Part shown: positions 12,034 through 23,220 of the stretch, piece by piece
Position numbering within the stretch: the stretch's first letter is position 1
Layout: the number at the start of each line of letters is the position of its first letter
Assembly (NCBI GenBank): GCA_003008705.1
Contig: PDUO01000084.1
Coordinates: 98,468-162,467 of the forward strand
Direction of reading: 5' to 3'
DNA length: 64,000 nt
DNA from: Pezicula radicicola
Taxonomy: Eukaryota > Ascomycota > Leotiomycetes > Helotiales > Dermateaceae
Translations under genes and position numbers: made by a program
The notes under the pieces: generated by a model
The model's input: only the letters and a program-made list of their open reading frames with translations
Told to the model about the DNA's origin: nothing
Databases searched by the model: none

Positions 12034-13527
12034 ATGTTACGTCGATCACGAAGGATGCAGAATCAGGCCTTGCGAAGTCGTGGGATTGCCAAGTTACCCG
12101 CCGAAGTTCTGGCAAATGTTAGGGTTAGTCAATCATCTGAATGGACAAGACCTCCAAATCTTGAGGCTTACTAGTAGCATTTTTGAAGAAACGGTGAATC
12201 GCATTATGTTCAGGAAGATTAGCGTGGACGTTTACGATACTCTCAAGTACGTAGCTCGACCCAGAGAGACTGCAGTCATATTCTACAACATTGAGCTAAC
12301 TCGAGAACCAGGCTGAGCGAGACAAGAGTCATCTTACCCTTCGTTCGAGAACTACAGTTGACGGCGCCAGTCCCTACAGTCAACACTGGCTTCAAGAGCT
12401 GGCTCCGCCACTACCTGCTAGCCCGTCCACAAGAAAGGTGCACAATGCAAACAGTAGCCAAAATCAAACATACAAGTGAGGGTGTAGTACACGGATGGTA
12501 CGTTGCATATTTGGCCAAAATCGAGGATAGAGCTTTGAGACGGGAGGGTGGTATGGATGTGATGGATCTGGAAAGGCTGTTGGCCGCCCTACCTAGGGTG
12601 GAAACAGTAATTTTACCAGTAAGTAAAAGCTCAAGACTACAAAACAGTGCACTAATGATTACAGTTATACTCAGATACAGAGTATTTACTCAACACTTTG
12701 GCACTGTCTTTAAATAGATCTCGTAAATGCATTTAGGAGTTGCATATCGAATTCTACAACATCAGTCCAGGCTTCACAACAAGAACCACATTTGCCAATG
12801 TTTCAGAATTGAGCATTCAAATGCGGGACTATAATACAGATGCAATACCAATCACAAGCGGCGATTTATATACTCTTCTGTCAAATACAAAGCCGAAAAC
12901 AGTGTTGATAGAGGCTCATTCTGTAACCTTGGGCTGGAGATGGGCTGCAAGATTCGAAGCAGGGAACCTACCACATGAATGCAGCTTAGCAGCCATGGTT
13001 ACCCGAGCCGTAAAAGGACTGAAGCCTGTCAAAGGTAATTGGCAAGCAGGGATAATAGAGCTACCATTGTACGTGCAATCTTGCTAGAGTTGGATGAACA
13101 TGATGGTTACTGACACCTGTACAGAGCTCTGGAATTTACAACACCCACTCCGGTTCAAGACATGACAGCCCGTGGTATGTAACCTTTTTAAACTCTTGAC
13201 TACTCATGAGCTAATAGTTATTTATCAGTGGGAACACCCCAACGCCCGCCCCTCTACACATCGTTCTCCTTACCGAGACGATCTCTGCACACAAGTTTGA
13301 TCGAACATCTAGCCACCATCCAAGACATTGCGAGGGCATCTCATCCAGACCAAGAGGCAGGTTATGTATCGGCGTTCATCTCGCAAAATAATGTCGAACT
13401 GGAGCCCATCAAGCGCAACATTAAGAGAAGATTCAGCATGAAAATTTACGCAAATCGTGGTGGTATCGAATACCGAGGTTGCTCTCTGGCATGGCTTGAA
13501 CAACAGATCCGAATAGCTGATATCTAA
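12034..13527 (+). pseudogene. F-box-like protein gene with a frameshift and a stop
   Basis: Five exons can be modelled: 12034-12246, 12312-12618, 12665-13068, 13125-13174 and 13229-13527. All four introns have GT-AG ends, and the first has a clear CTAAC branch site. The N-terminus reads GIAKLPAEVLANV followed by LGLVNHLNGQDLQILRLTSS, the pattern of an F-box (LPxE, then hydrophobic helices and RLxS). The two halves lie in different frames, so a one-base shift sits near 12116-12120. A TAG at 12734-12736 interrupts exon 3 in a sequence where CAG would fit. The remainder shows leucine-rich, weakly repeated segments and a charged end (about 420 residues). F-box proteins recruit substrates to SCF ubiquitin ligases; substrate unknown. 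It could be a recent pseudogene or contain sequencing errors. Confidence 0.55.
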
Positions 13528-16500
13528 ACTCCTGGGAGTGATTTTGGACTGTTGAGTTTGATGCAATGAAAATGAGTTTCATTGGAAGTTACAAGTACAT
13601 AACACATGGGCTAGGGGGCTACATTGCTTCTTTCTAGAGCGACGGGACTTTCATAGAATGAATCGCAATGGTGATTATCCTTAAGATGATACTAATGGGT
13701 GACGCTTATGCAGGTAACTTTTGATCTTCATGTTATACTGCGAGCAAGATGGATTCGCTGTCCCTTGAATGGGAAAGGTCACCTTTTCGTTTCGTATTTG
13801 GCCTTGAGTTTTGAGCCTTTGTTAACTTGCACTAGTAGCGACATGCTTGTTGGAGATAATACAAAGTATATCATACAAAGGATTTCTTGATGGCGCTTAA
13901 GTCGCCAAAATGTGAAAATACTTGGACAGGTACAGTACAACCTTCTAGCCAAGATGGGTAAGTCGAATTGCCGAATCGTATGTTCTCAAGCTGCATCCAT
14001 ATACGCTAACATTTGCGAAGACCACGACCTGAATTATCCGACTCATGGTCTTTAGAAAGGCTTGGATCGTGTCAGCTCTTGCAAGAGATACACCCAATCC
14101 CATTATCTTCTTGTTACTTTGCTGGGCGAGATCTTTCCATAGCCAGGGAAGGAGGCTGCTGGATAGGACTAAGTCGCGCTATATCTTAGGTGGTAGATAG
14201 ACCACTTCGCTTGTCCCTGTCCTATAGGACGGTGTGGAATTCATTATTTAGCTATATATATACCATTTAAAGCCCAACTACAAAATAACAGACACCGTCT
14301 GGCTTCTCTCGTTCGTTGGTATTCCCAAAGCCTTCTTGCTCTTCGGCGATCGGATAAGGGCGTCTCATATACTCTGACACCGGCGTCTCTCGGATTCAAA
14401 TTCACCATGTGATTCGATGGAAGATTCATCGGAGTAATTCAGGTCCAGCGCGCCGTCCATGGGTACTAGATGTGCGTGACTTTCCTTGGTGCTAGGGTCA
14501 ATATAGAATGGGGTTTAGGATGCTTCTAACCTCTGCCAGATAGTGCTTTAAGAAAGAATTACCGGTAGTGGCCATTTTAGATTGGAAGTGCTCACCAGTA
14601 TCGCCTATAACTGTCTTCGTTGTTGTCCCTAAACATTCCCGTCTATTGTACCCTTTGACGATAATAACTATATTAGTGCCTCTAGTATGATCAAGCAAGG
14701 CGAAGAAGGTCGGGGTTCTTGTTGCTGCAGTGGCAGAACAAAAAGGGTCGCGAATAAGCTGTAGCGTTGGTACTGGTACTATACTTCTGCTGATGCAAAT
14801 AAGCCTAGAGTATCCTCAGGTTCATCTTCAAATTCGTCTTTAGAGGTCTCGATACTCTTTGCCGTATTGTAGAATGGGAATTTGTTGCTTCCTATTGAGT
14901 ACTACTTCCGTCACTGGTGTATATGAACTATTATTAACGTCTGTTGAAGAGACTTGTTCAGCCATTAAGCCCGTACTTCATCACTACTAAGTCTACGGTC
15001 TGTAGAAAGCGCAAATGATACTGTTGTCGTCGCCGGCCCATCTCTGGCTGCATGCTCTGCAGCTCTGCCCGCCATGGGCCTGCGCCTCGAGGTCAAGGTC
15101 GAGCTCGAGTTGGAGACGAAGCCTTCGCCGTTAGCCTAGGTAGAACGGGCCTTGGTGGGCTAACTTCCGTAGTGAATTCTCTGTGCTCTTGAGTGGATTG
15201 TGTATTGTTGCCCGGACTAGTATCACGCTGATCTATCCTGCTTGAACTTCAGTTACCGGTTTAGGTGGTGCCTTAAGAATCTTCAAATCGGCCGAGATTG
15301 GAGAAGTCTCGGCTGGGGGGGCCAAGAAAAGACGCATGAACATTGAGGCCGGTAAAAAATTTGGGATATCCTTGTGCTGCTCTGTACTTTGTACTTGAGT
15401 CTTTTGTATTTTGTATTAAATTTGATTCCTGTATTGAATTTATTCGGAATTTGGATAATTTGTGCGCTGAATTGCCGTGTGCTGAAATGACTTGGGTGCT
15501 GAATTGACTTGGACTGCATTGAGTCGACGATTGAATAATTAATTGGGTATTCACGAATGAATGGGCTTAGGTTGGGCATATGAATTGAACCCTTTGCTAT
15601 GGTATGGACTGTATGTATACCATATACACTTAGGAAAGCGATAGAAGGTGTAATAAAACCTGCCATGTGATAATGCACAGAGTAGGTCAGATTTTGACCT
15701 AGAAAATACCAGTACAGCCTGTATTTTCCGCAGCGAGTATTTCCCTCAGCAAGTATTTGTACAGCAATTATTCCAAAGTGCCCGCGTGGTGCCCTGCAAT
15801 GGTACTATGTTGGTGTACACAGTTGGAAGGAGGTTAGGGATTATAGTACTCTGTCGCCGCATCGCATCCATTGAGCGGCAATTATCTACATCAAGTTGTG
15901 TCGCCCTTTCTTGCCATCTCCAACTATTTTTGCTCTGCTGTCTATCTCGACGCCTCCATTACAATACAGATGGGTGGTTGTAGTCGAATTCTCGCATTCG
16001 TATAGATGGGCACTGGCGTACTGCACTCTGCACTCTGTAAACCATATCAACAGTTGCAACTGTGTGAATTCGGCTGGCTCCTCCAACAATCCCCATCACC
16101 ATCACAATACATCACAATGTATTACGATGTTGCATTCTCATAAAATGGTATGATATGGTACGGCTCTGCTGCTTAAGTGAGTAGCTAGAGTTGTGTGTTA
16201 AGCTGCCGTGTTTTCATTGAGGTGCGGTTGCGGTCGCGTTCTTGAGATTGTGGAGATGGCAGGCAGGGAGATTTGTTGAGGGCTTTGCTTTGGCAGATAC
16301 AGGATTGTTGTGGATATACAGGATTGCTACGCAGTGGAATTACAGAGAGGAAGATAATTAACGACAATGGGAGGCGGAGGTGGAGGAGGCGGAGGAGGCG
16401 GAGGATGAGGAGGGCAAGGAGGAGGAGAAGTGGTACACGTGGCTTGCAAGTTGCAGGTTACCTGCGCCAGTCATTGTTATAGGATCTTGTTGGCGACTTT

Positions 16501-16759
16501 TCTAGACATATAAATATTTTTGAGGGCTTTGCCTGTATGATCGCTTTGCCCATCCTAACCCCTTTATAGTATCGATGTCGCCAAGAGTATCCGAGGAGAA
16601 TATTCACTTCACATGTAACATTTTAATTGGTTCTGTTTCGCAGAGATGTGGCTTTGATATGAGAAGTACTTGAGATACTCATGAAAACATAACTAAAAGT
16701 ACGCCAAAGAAAACCTTTGTGTGAAACAAAGATCGTAGCACCTATCAGCCATTTTCAAT
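13528..16759. other. Long gene-poor interval
   Basis: Only short frames without recognisable domains are seen. Parts on the minus strand (14244-14700 and 15273-15680) have acidic Glu/Ser-rich or repetitive wording that may be old retroelement debris. This cannot be shown from the sequence alone. Confidence 0.4.
16369..16430 (+). repeat. Purine-only GGA-rich tract
   Basis: About 60 bases consist almost entirely of G and A in GGAGG units, such as GGCGGAGGTGGAGGAGGCGG. Such strands can form G-quadruplex or triplex structures. It lies 330 bp beyond the 3' end of the tyrosinase gene. Confidence 0.7.
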
Positions 16760-18397
16760 CTACACCGCTAGGTTGTCACCCAAATAAGAACGTCCACTGC
16801 CTATAATCCTAAAGGATGGCTTCACGGGATCCTTGGGCTTTCCCACCAAACGGGCATCTTTGCCATACTTCCTCTGCACTGTCTCAATCCTAATATTCTT
16901 CGGACTGATATCGGCAGCAGAAACGCCATATATCGGTATATAATGATGAGCGCTGGACGAAACCTGACAATTTGCACAACCGCTGACATTCCAACGACTC
17001 AGTATAGATTCGTAGCCTACGAGTTCCTCTTTCTCGCCTGGACGGGTTAGATATGCAGCAATGATATGCGAGCCAGCGATTCGATTCTTGGGGACATTGG
17101 TGACACGGATACTTGCTTCGACATTTCCTCTTGTGAAATGCCCTGCTGGATCCTTAGAGTAGCCTCCGCTGCCTTTGGGCGGTTCGTAAGTGTAATGTAG
17201 CTGGCGTTCAATATTTACCACATCGTTACTTGTAAAATAGCCTCCTCCTGGCTTAGTGAATGGCTGGAGTGGAGAATCAAGTGTGAGCCAAGTTCCACCA
17301 GCCACGCCGGGAGTCGGTCCCTGGCTGTCGACGGAGTTTGTCCCTGGATAATCTGGGATAATGTCCAACTTATTGACATTTTTGGTCTTTTGCTGCCAGA
17401 GCCAGAAAAAACGGTCAACAAAAGCATGGTGGAAATAGAAAATCGGATCGAGTCCAGCCGTATCGTTCTCCCCCATGTCACCATTCGCGCCAGGGATTTG
17501 GTCAACATCGCCTTGGCCCGGCACATCAAAGCCACCGACCGCTAGGTGCATGTCATTGTGTGGGCTTTCGAGGGGAATGACATGGTCTTTAGGTTCTTTG
17601 ACATCATTCCAGGCCTGTGCTGATGTTGTATTGGAGAATACGGTATAGTTGGGTGCTTCGAGGGATTTACTATACTTCACACGTATTCCAAAATCTGGGC
17701 CTGCGGGCATTCCCCTGTCGAGCCAATCCTTGACATTCTTGCTCAGGAGATCAGAAGCTTCGGTTGGCGAGAATTTATCATTGTGCTCCTTCGTTGCCTG
17801 TGCGGCTTCGGGGGTGCCCACGAGTCCTGAGTACGGATAGCGGACAGTCTCGTAGCCTTTATGTTTCGTATACAGATTCTCGATGGTATCGATATGATCG
17901 ACGATGTTTTGAGGGAACTGGTACGAGTACAGAGGGTTGCGTAACGTTCGACCATCATCAAGCACAAAGTCCTGCATCGTGAAGATAATCGGGACTCCAT
18001 TTTTAGCGGTGTCCTCGCCCGTTTCGTCCCAGTAAGGCAAAGTAACTTCAGAGCATCCTTTGATGCTGCGCAGGGCATTTTCGATACGCAGGCAATAAGC
18101 CCGGTGCCATGTTGGGAAGAGCACATTGCCATGGTTACAATAGCCTCCCCACCACTGGGCATTAGCGTAGCCAGCTCCTCGGAAGGGCTCTCCGTGGAAG
18201 CCACCAATTTTGAAGAACGAATGTTCGTTATCAGGATCGATCTGGGAGAGGTTGCAGATGCCTTCCCATGCTCTCACAAGGTTGCTAAGTTCCTTTTGGC
18301 CCTCAATATTGTTGGTTCTCCGGGCTTCTAGCCATTCGTGGCACATATCGTTGATTGATCTGCGCTTGCGTAAATTGGACACTAATGTGGAAGCCAT
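16760..18397 (-). CDS. Tyrosinase (type-3 copper monooxygenase)
   Basis: A single uninterrupted exon encodes 545 residues. Tyrosinases hydroxylate monophenols and oxidise o-diphenols to quinones, for example in melanin formation. CuA ligands are visible as His68 (GGFHG), His89 (CNHG) and His98 (FPTWHR). Cys87 two residues before His89 is the Cys-x-His of the fungal thioether bridge. CuB ligands are His280 and His284 (SPHNDMH) plus His323/324 in DPIFYFHH. Asn281 after the first CuB His and Glu277 three residues before it match the pair associated with monophenolase activity. A C-terminal domain of about 150 residues contains GCANCQ (Cys474-Cys477), the CxxC motif linked to copper loading in latent fungal tyrosinases. 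No signal peptide is seen, so cytosolic. A putative TATA box lies at 18492-18499 and a short inverted-repeat element about 220 bp upstream. Confidence 0.95.
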   Translation of the reverse strand: MASTLVSNLRKRRSINDMCHEWLEARRTNNIEGQKELSNLVRAWEGICNLSQIDPDNEHSFFKIGGFHGEPFRGAGYANAQWWGGYCNHGNVLFPTWHRAYCLRIENALRSIKGCSEVTLPYWDETGEDTAKNGVPIIFTMQDFVLDDGRTLRNPLYSYQFPQNIVDHIDTIENLYTKHKGYETVRYPYSGLVGTPEAAQATKEHNDKFSPTEASDLLSKNVKDWLDRGMPAGPDFGIRVKYSKSLEAPNYTVFSNTTSAQAWNDVKEPKDHVIPLESPHNDMHLAVGGFDVPGQGDVDQIPGANGDMGENDTAGLDPIFYFHHAFVDRFFWLWQQKTKNVNKLDIIPDYPGTNSVDSQGPTPGVAGGTWLTLDSPLQPFTKPGGGYFTSNDVVNIERQLHYTYEPPKGSGGYSKDPAGHFTRGNVEASIRVTNVPKNRIAGSHIIAAYLTRPGEKEELVGYESILSRWNVSGCANCQVSSSAHHYIPIYGVSAADISPKNIRIETVQRKYGKDARLVGKPKDPVKPSFRIIGSGRSYLGDNLAV

Positions 18398-18491
18398 GAT
18401 GACTGGTGATTGATTGTAAAAGATGATTATGAGAGAAAGCTAAAGGTGTGGATATGCTTGATAAGGAGAAGGAGCCTGGTCAGGTCAACCC

Positions 18492-18499
18492 CTATATAT
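18492..18499 (-). promoter_or_regulatory. Putative TATA box of the tyrosinase gene
   Basis: On the minus strand the sequence reads AATATATAGG about 95 bp before the start codon at 18397. Position and wording fit a fungal TATA element; not proven. Confidence 0.4.
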
Positions 18500-18614
18500 T
18501 CCTAACGATCGTTCACTTGTTAGAGCAGCATGGTCAACATTTCTCAGCATGCCTATCAGGAGCTCACAACTACGCACGTTTCGGACAGGCATACATGGCT
18601 TGGAAGTCGAGAGC

Positions 18615-18707
18615 TACTATCCCCCTCCCCCCTGAATAAAGGTTTAAATTTTTGCCCTGCTACCAGCCAAAAATTTAACCTTTGTTTAGGGGGGATGGGG
18701 GATAGTA
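18615..18707. mobile_element. Short palindromic MITE, CTATCCCCC family, copy 1
   Basis: A 93-bp segment including TA at each end (a possible TA target duplication). The inverted repeats are about 40 bp: the left arm begins CTATCCCCCTCCCCCCTGAA, and the right arm reversed begins CTATCCCCCATCCCCCCTAA; both continue with AAAGGTTAAATTTTT-like sequence. It lies in the upstream region of the tyrosinase gene. Confidence 0.85.
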
Positions 18708-19959
18708 TGTGTGGATCAATTCCTCAAGTGTATTGGTAAATATTTGAGACGAGTTTTCTTGCTTGGACCATACCCTTTTCGAGTAGCCATCTCAAGATTT
18801 GTATAAGCCATGAAAGTCTCGACAATATGTATGGGCACAACATTAACTTGTTAAGCATGTGATGTGTTTTGAAAAGTCTACTCAAAGTTTTGAATCTGCT
18901 TTCAATAGAAGTTACTAAAGTTACTGAAGTTACTGAGAGTTGCATACACGTGAACGAAATACGAACGTGACAAGTTGATAAACCTTCACTCTGATTTAGC
19001 AACTCTACCAATAGTGTTCCATCCGCTCCCAAAGGAAATTCCCGAGAAGGTTTCGTATTTGCATGCAGTATACCAAAAAAACAGCCATGAACCTTCTCTG
19101 AGTGAGTTACGCGAGACATTGACTGAGTTTTGCCTTTACATCGCCTCTCGCTACCCCCTTTCCGGCCCGCCCCGCATTTCTCAGACAAGTCCCAAGCTGA
19201 TAATAGAGTTAGTGGCTAACTAAGTGCCCTTAAATCTTAGCTGCTCTCATTCAACGCAGATTGCACAAAATCGTAAATAAAGAGGGTGATCGTGGGTAGT
19301 TAAGGTAATGCCGTCATAATACATAGATTAGGAGGTAATGATCGTCTAATTGGTGTTGATAATTATGAATATAAGACAAAATAACCATAAGAATCGCACG
19401 GCAAGTTTCTTTTGGCTGCGGCTGATATTGTCTTTCAAGAAACGGAATGCAACGCGTAAGTTACCTTAACAAACGGGAACGGGATTTGTGGCTTCCGACC
19501 ACGATAGAGGGCAGGTGGAAGAGAGCTCAAGTGATCAGTCCAAATTTGACTTTAGTGCAATAGCGTCTTGAGTGCTTCTTACAGTACAAGTGCTTACTTT
19601 ATTCCTACTAATTAGCACCTCGGGCTCTCAGTTCTACTCCCAAGAGCATCTTCCCAACTCCCTATTGGCTTCGCACAGATCTTCATACCTTCTATATTTT
19701 ATTAAACTTGGATTCAGGCAGCGAAACCTGGTAGAGACCACCACAAGATCTGTACCAATCTTGAATAATATATACCATATAAATAGAATCGTTATCATGT
19801 ATAAATATACTACCAAACCTAAGGATAGGTGGGAGGTATTGGTCTCATACATCCATATAAACACGGACTGTAACTTCTCCTCTTTTAGAATCAGGATCCC
19901 CTATCCATAGGAACAAGCTGAGTCCGAACCCCGTATCTAAGGTAGCCGAGAACATCTTA
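18708..19959. other. Intergenic, no gene recognised
   Basis: A minus-strand frame of 154 codons (18724-19188) and a plus-strand frame at 19572-19910 show no domain or splice logic. No long terminal repeat for the neighbouring copia element was found in this stretch. Confidence 0.45.
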
Positions 19960-22040
19960 CACTTTTGTTTACCACAAGCTCGAGGTTGTAGCCGTCATCG
20001 CCTTAACTCTCTTACCGTATTCGTTCTCATCGTCGAATCCGGAGCTAGTGCGTTTCGTGACTTGGGGATGGGCTTTAGGCATCAAGGTGTTCCCCATTCT
20101 AGTATCTCCAATAGAAATTGATTCTTCTGGCGATTTCCACACCTGTGGATCTTCTGATTTCTTAGGCGGCCAGAATTTAACTGGTAGAATAGGCATAACC
20201 AGAGTCTTGCTAGCAGGCAGAGAGATGTTATCTTCTTTTCATTTTCTAGATTCAGAAGGGGTAGTTTGGGATATAGCGGCATTTGGTTCTGGATTATGTG
20301 GTTTCTCTGTTTTGGAATAAATTACCACTTGTGGCCAGCTTCGAGCCTTTGCTTTAGCAACATCAATATCTGTAACAAAGATAGTAGGTCTATATTCATC
20401 TTGGTCTTGTTGGATAATTTCCTAGAAGGCTTCCTCGTCTTGTACAGTAGCCTGATATCGAACTCCTGCAGCGGATTTCTCGTACCTTGAATTTCGGGCT
20501 GCAGCACGGGATTCTCGATCAGAAGTAGGTAGTATTTGAGTCGGACTTCCCTTAATAGTATCTACTGGTCGGAGGAATAAGCTTTTCGACAGGCTTAGTC
20601 CGACCTGGCTTATTGGCTTTGTCTGGGGAATTTCGGCCGGAGGTGCAGGTGATTGGAATATTATCTTATCTACATCGAGTGTTTTAGGCGTGGAGTCTGT
20701 TACTGCGTTAATAACGTCCTTTCGTGGTCTCCCTACCCGATTCCGAACTGGCGGTGCTGTGTAGTGTCCTTCTGACTCCTCGAATTTTCCATTAGAGAGC
20801 TCTATCCATAGTTTGTAGTCTTGCATCTGACTTCTAGGGATGTCTTCAAAGAATCGTACATTTCCACTCACAACCGTTTTGTGGAGATCTGGGGAATATA
20901 CTCGCCAGTGTTTGGTAGTATTCGAGTCATAGCCCAAAAAGATTGATTCTCTACCTCTCGGCATAAGTTTGTCATGTCTGCTACCTTGTGGAAGTGAGTC
21001 TCTCTCAATGTATGATCCTGTCTTACATCCCCATGTTTTGACAATATTGTGGCGCTGTGGGTGACGACCAGTCCAGGCTTCCTGCGGTGATATTTGATAT
21101 TCTCGTCTTGTTCCTGCCATAGGGCTGTTGACATCCTTATCAGTGTCTACCAGAGTTGGTCCCCGCCTCATACCATTTCGGAGGAATGCTTGAGAGTCTG
21201 CTGCTTCACACCAGAATTCAATTGGAAGCTGGGCATCATCTATCATGGCTCGGATGTTATCTTCTGTTGAGAGAATAGATCTTTCTGCTGGTCCATTTTG
21301 ACTTGAAGTATGCGGCTTAGTAGTCTGTACGGCTACCCCGTCGGTAGTACTCCAATCTTTCAGGGTTTGTAGAATATCTGGAGTATTGTCTGTCCTTGCT
21401 GCTAGTAGTTTATATCCTGATTCTAGTTCAGCTGAGATTTTCCATTTCTGCAATGCCGGTTAGGGTAGAATGTCCTTTCGACTCTTGAACAACAGGGTCC
21501 GGGTTTTCCGAGACCAGTTATCTACGATTTCCCTGAAATAGTGATATCCCCTGTAGGAGGTTTGGAAGGGCCCACATACGTCGAAAGAGATCAAGGCTAG
21601 TGGTTCTTTCTTGTGCTCCGCTAGCTTCTTTGAATGGAGCTTCTTTATTTTGCTTCGAGCACACATTTCGCAGAGAGGCACCTTTTATGGGATGATTATC
21701 TTTTGAATTTTCGTAACAGTGTGTAGGAGAGAGATTGCCTTAGGGTTTGCGTGAGCAAATCTTCGATGGTAATAGATATATCTATCTATCTCTTCTCTGT
21801 CTCTCTTCTGTTTTGGAGTCCAAGTAGGTGTCTTCTCTGGTCTATGTTCTCCTGGGCTAGCTTTGATATTAGCCTTTCTTATTTTTCGGGTAACTCTATT
21901 CTTCTAACTTGTCGAGTCGAGACAGATGGATATCGGCCTTTGTCCTCCTTAACTTCGGTGTGCGGTGTTTCTTCGTATTCGCATTCTAACTCTGATTCGG
22001 ACGTTTTGTCGTTAGAGTTGTCTAGTTGATTTATGGTTGG
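19960..22040 (-). mobile_element. Ty1/copia retrotransposon, truncated
   Basis: On the minus strand, frames at 21900-21460 and 21453-20422 carry the copia integrase. The HHCC zinc finger is visible (HRRFAH, then CEMC). The catalytic triad appears as Asp in SFDVCGPF, Asp in ARTDNTPD and Glu in NGPAERSI. The motifs AWTGRHPQRHN, FLGYDS and VYSPDLHKTVVSGNVRFFED are typical of the region after the integrase core. Stops separate the frames, and the spacer before reverse transcriptase continues to about 19960, where homology ends. No reverse transcriptase, RNase H or LTR is seen. Upstream of 22040 the sequence turns extremely AT-rich. Confidence 0.88.
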
Positions 22041-22673
22041 GATTCTAGTAGTTCTCTTAGGGGTTTTTCTTAAATTTATTTATATATTCTTTAATTAAAT
22101 TTAAAAGTTTTATTATTATTATTAGAATATAAGATAATATTTTAAAACCTAATTTTTTTTATAAGTTTAAAATTATAAGTTTAATATATTTTTATAAGTT
22201 TAAAATTATAAGTTTAATATATTTTTAAAAATTTAAATAAACTTTAAAAGATTTATTATTATTATTATTAATTAAAATTTAAGTTTTTATTTTAAATATT
22301 AATATTTAATATTAACTTTAACTTTAACTCTTAAACCTTAGTATTTATTTATTTTTTATCTTTATTTATTTCTAATAGTTAATACTTTAATATTTAATTA
22401 CTACCTCTTAGTTACTACTCTCTTATTAATTTATTTAAGTTAGTATTATTATTTTTAATTAATTACCTAAGAGAGTAAGCTTATAAAATAATATATACCT
22501 CCTTAGTTAAAGATAAGATACCTATCTTTAACTAACTAAAAGACTATAGAATTTAAACTCTTAGCTTGAATATATATAATACTATAGATATACCTTAGGC
22601 CTTAATAATCCTTAACGCTACTTAACCGAGGCTATTTATTAGTTATTATATGTGCTCTCTATATTTCGTATCC
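22041..22673. repeat. AT-rich block, probably RIP-mutated repeat
   Basis: Nearly pure TTA/TAA-type sequence without open frames, abutting the copia fragment. Composition is typical of a RIP-degraded transposon, possibly the gag end or LTR of the copia element. Confidence 0.6.
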
Positions 22674-22852
22674 TTTTGCGGCAGTTGGACGGTACAGCCT
22701 GGATGCACCCAACGCTGGCTGAAATCATTCTAAGCCTTGATAGGAAAGTATATTCTAGCTGTGATTTTTTAAGTTTTAGCACTCCTTATATTGTTAGCAT
22801 CGGCCAGCGTTAGGTATGTGTGCCCGGGTCGCGCCGTCCAGCTGCCGCAAAA
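22674..22852. mobile_element. Inverted-repeat element upstream of the laccase
   Basis: The left end reads TTTTGCGGCAGTTGGACGG, and the right end in reverse complement reads TTTTGCGGCAGCTGGACGG. Similarity continues inwards through AACGCTGGC. Total length is about 179 bp, with no coding capacity. This looks like a MITE; the target duplication is unclear. Confidence 0.7.
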
Positions 22853-23045
22853 TGGCAGGAAAGAATGCACTAGCTGTGAATTTTCTAGGACCCTTTGCAT
22901 CGTTAACATCAGCCAGCCACTGTTTATGTTTTTGTTATGGAATCTCAGAGCTTAATCAGCTACTTTCCTTCCTCATGTACCATTCCAGACCCTCTCTGTG
23001 GAAATTTTTCGTACCCCTTGCATCGTTAGCATCAACCAGCCACTG
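22759..23045 (+). repeat. Three dispersed copies of a 50-bp promoter motif
   Basis: Similar segments start near 22759, 22874 and 22996. Each begins CTGTGRAWTTTT, is followed by CTTTGCATCGTTAGCATC or a variant, and ends in CAGCCAGC. Spacing is about 115-122 bp. The first copy overlaps the inverted-repeat element, and the last ends 175 bp before the laccase start. They may be duplicated upstream regulatory sequence or derive from the element. Confidence 0.55.
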
Positions 23046-23220
23046 TTCCATATTTGTGTTGTGGTGGGAGGGCTCTCAGAGATCATTATCTTTTAATCTG
23101 CTCATTTCCTTGCTCACCACCTTTATTAATCTTATTGACCATCACTACTTCTATCACTACGAGAACTATCAGACGAATTAGTCCGACATTGCCTTTTACG
23201 GCAGCTCCTGCAGGGCCAAT

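Noticed and set aside
15273..15680. Two overlapping minus-strand frames rich in Ser, Asn, Gln and Ile
   Set aside because: The sequence underneath is a degenerate TGAATTG-type repetitive DNA; no protein family matches.
22041..22673. Possible origin or centromere-like AT-rich DNA
   Set aside because: AT-rich blocks occur repeatedly in the window and fit RIP-degraded repeats; nothing specific supports an origin.
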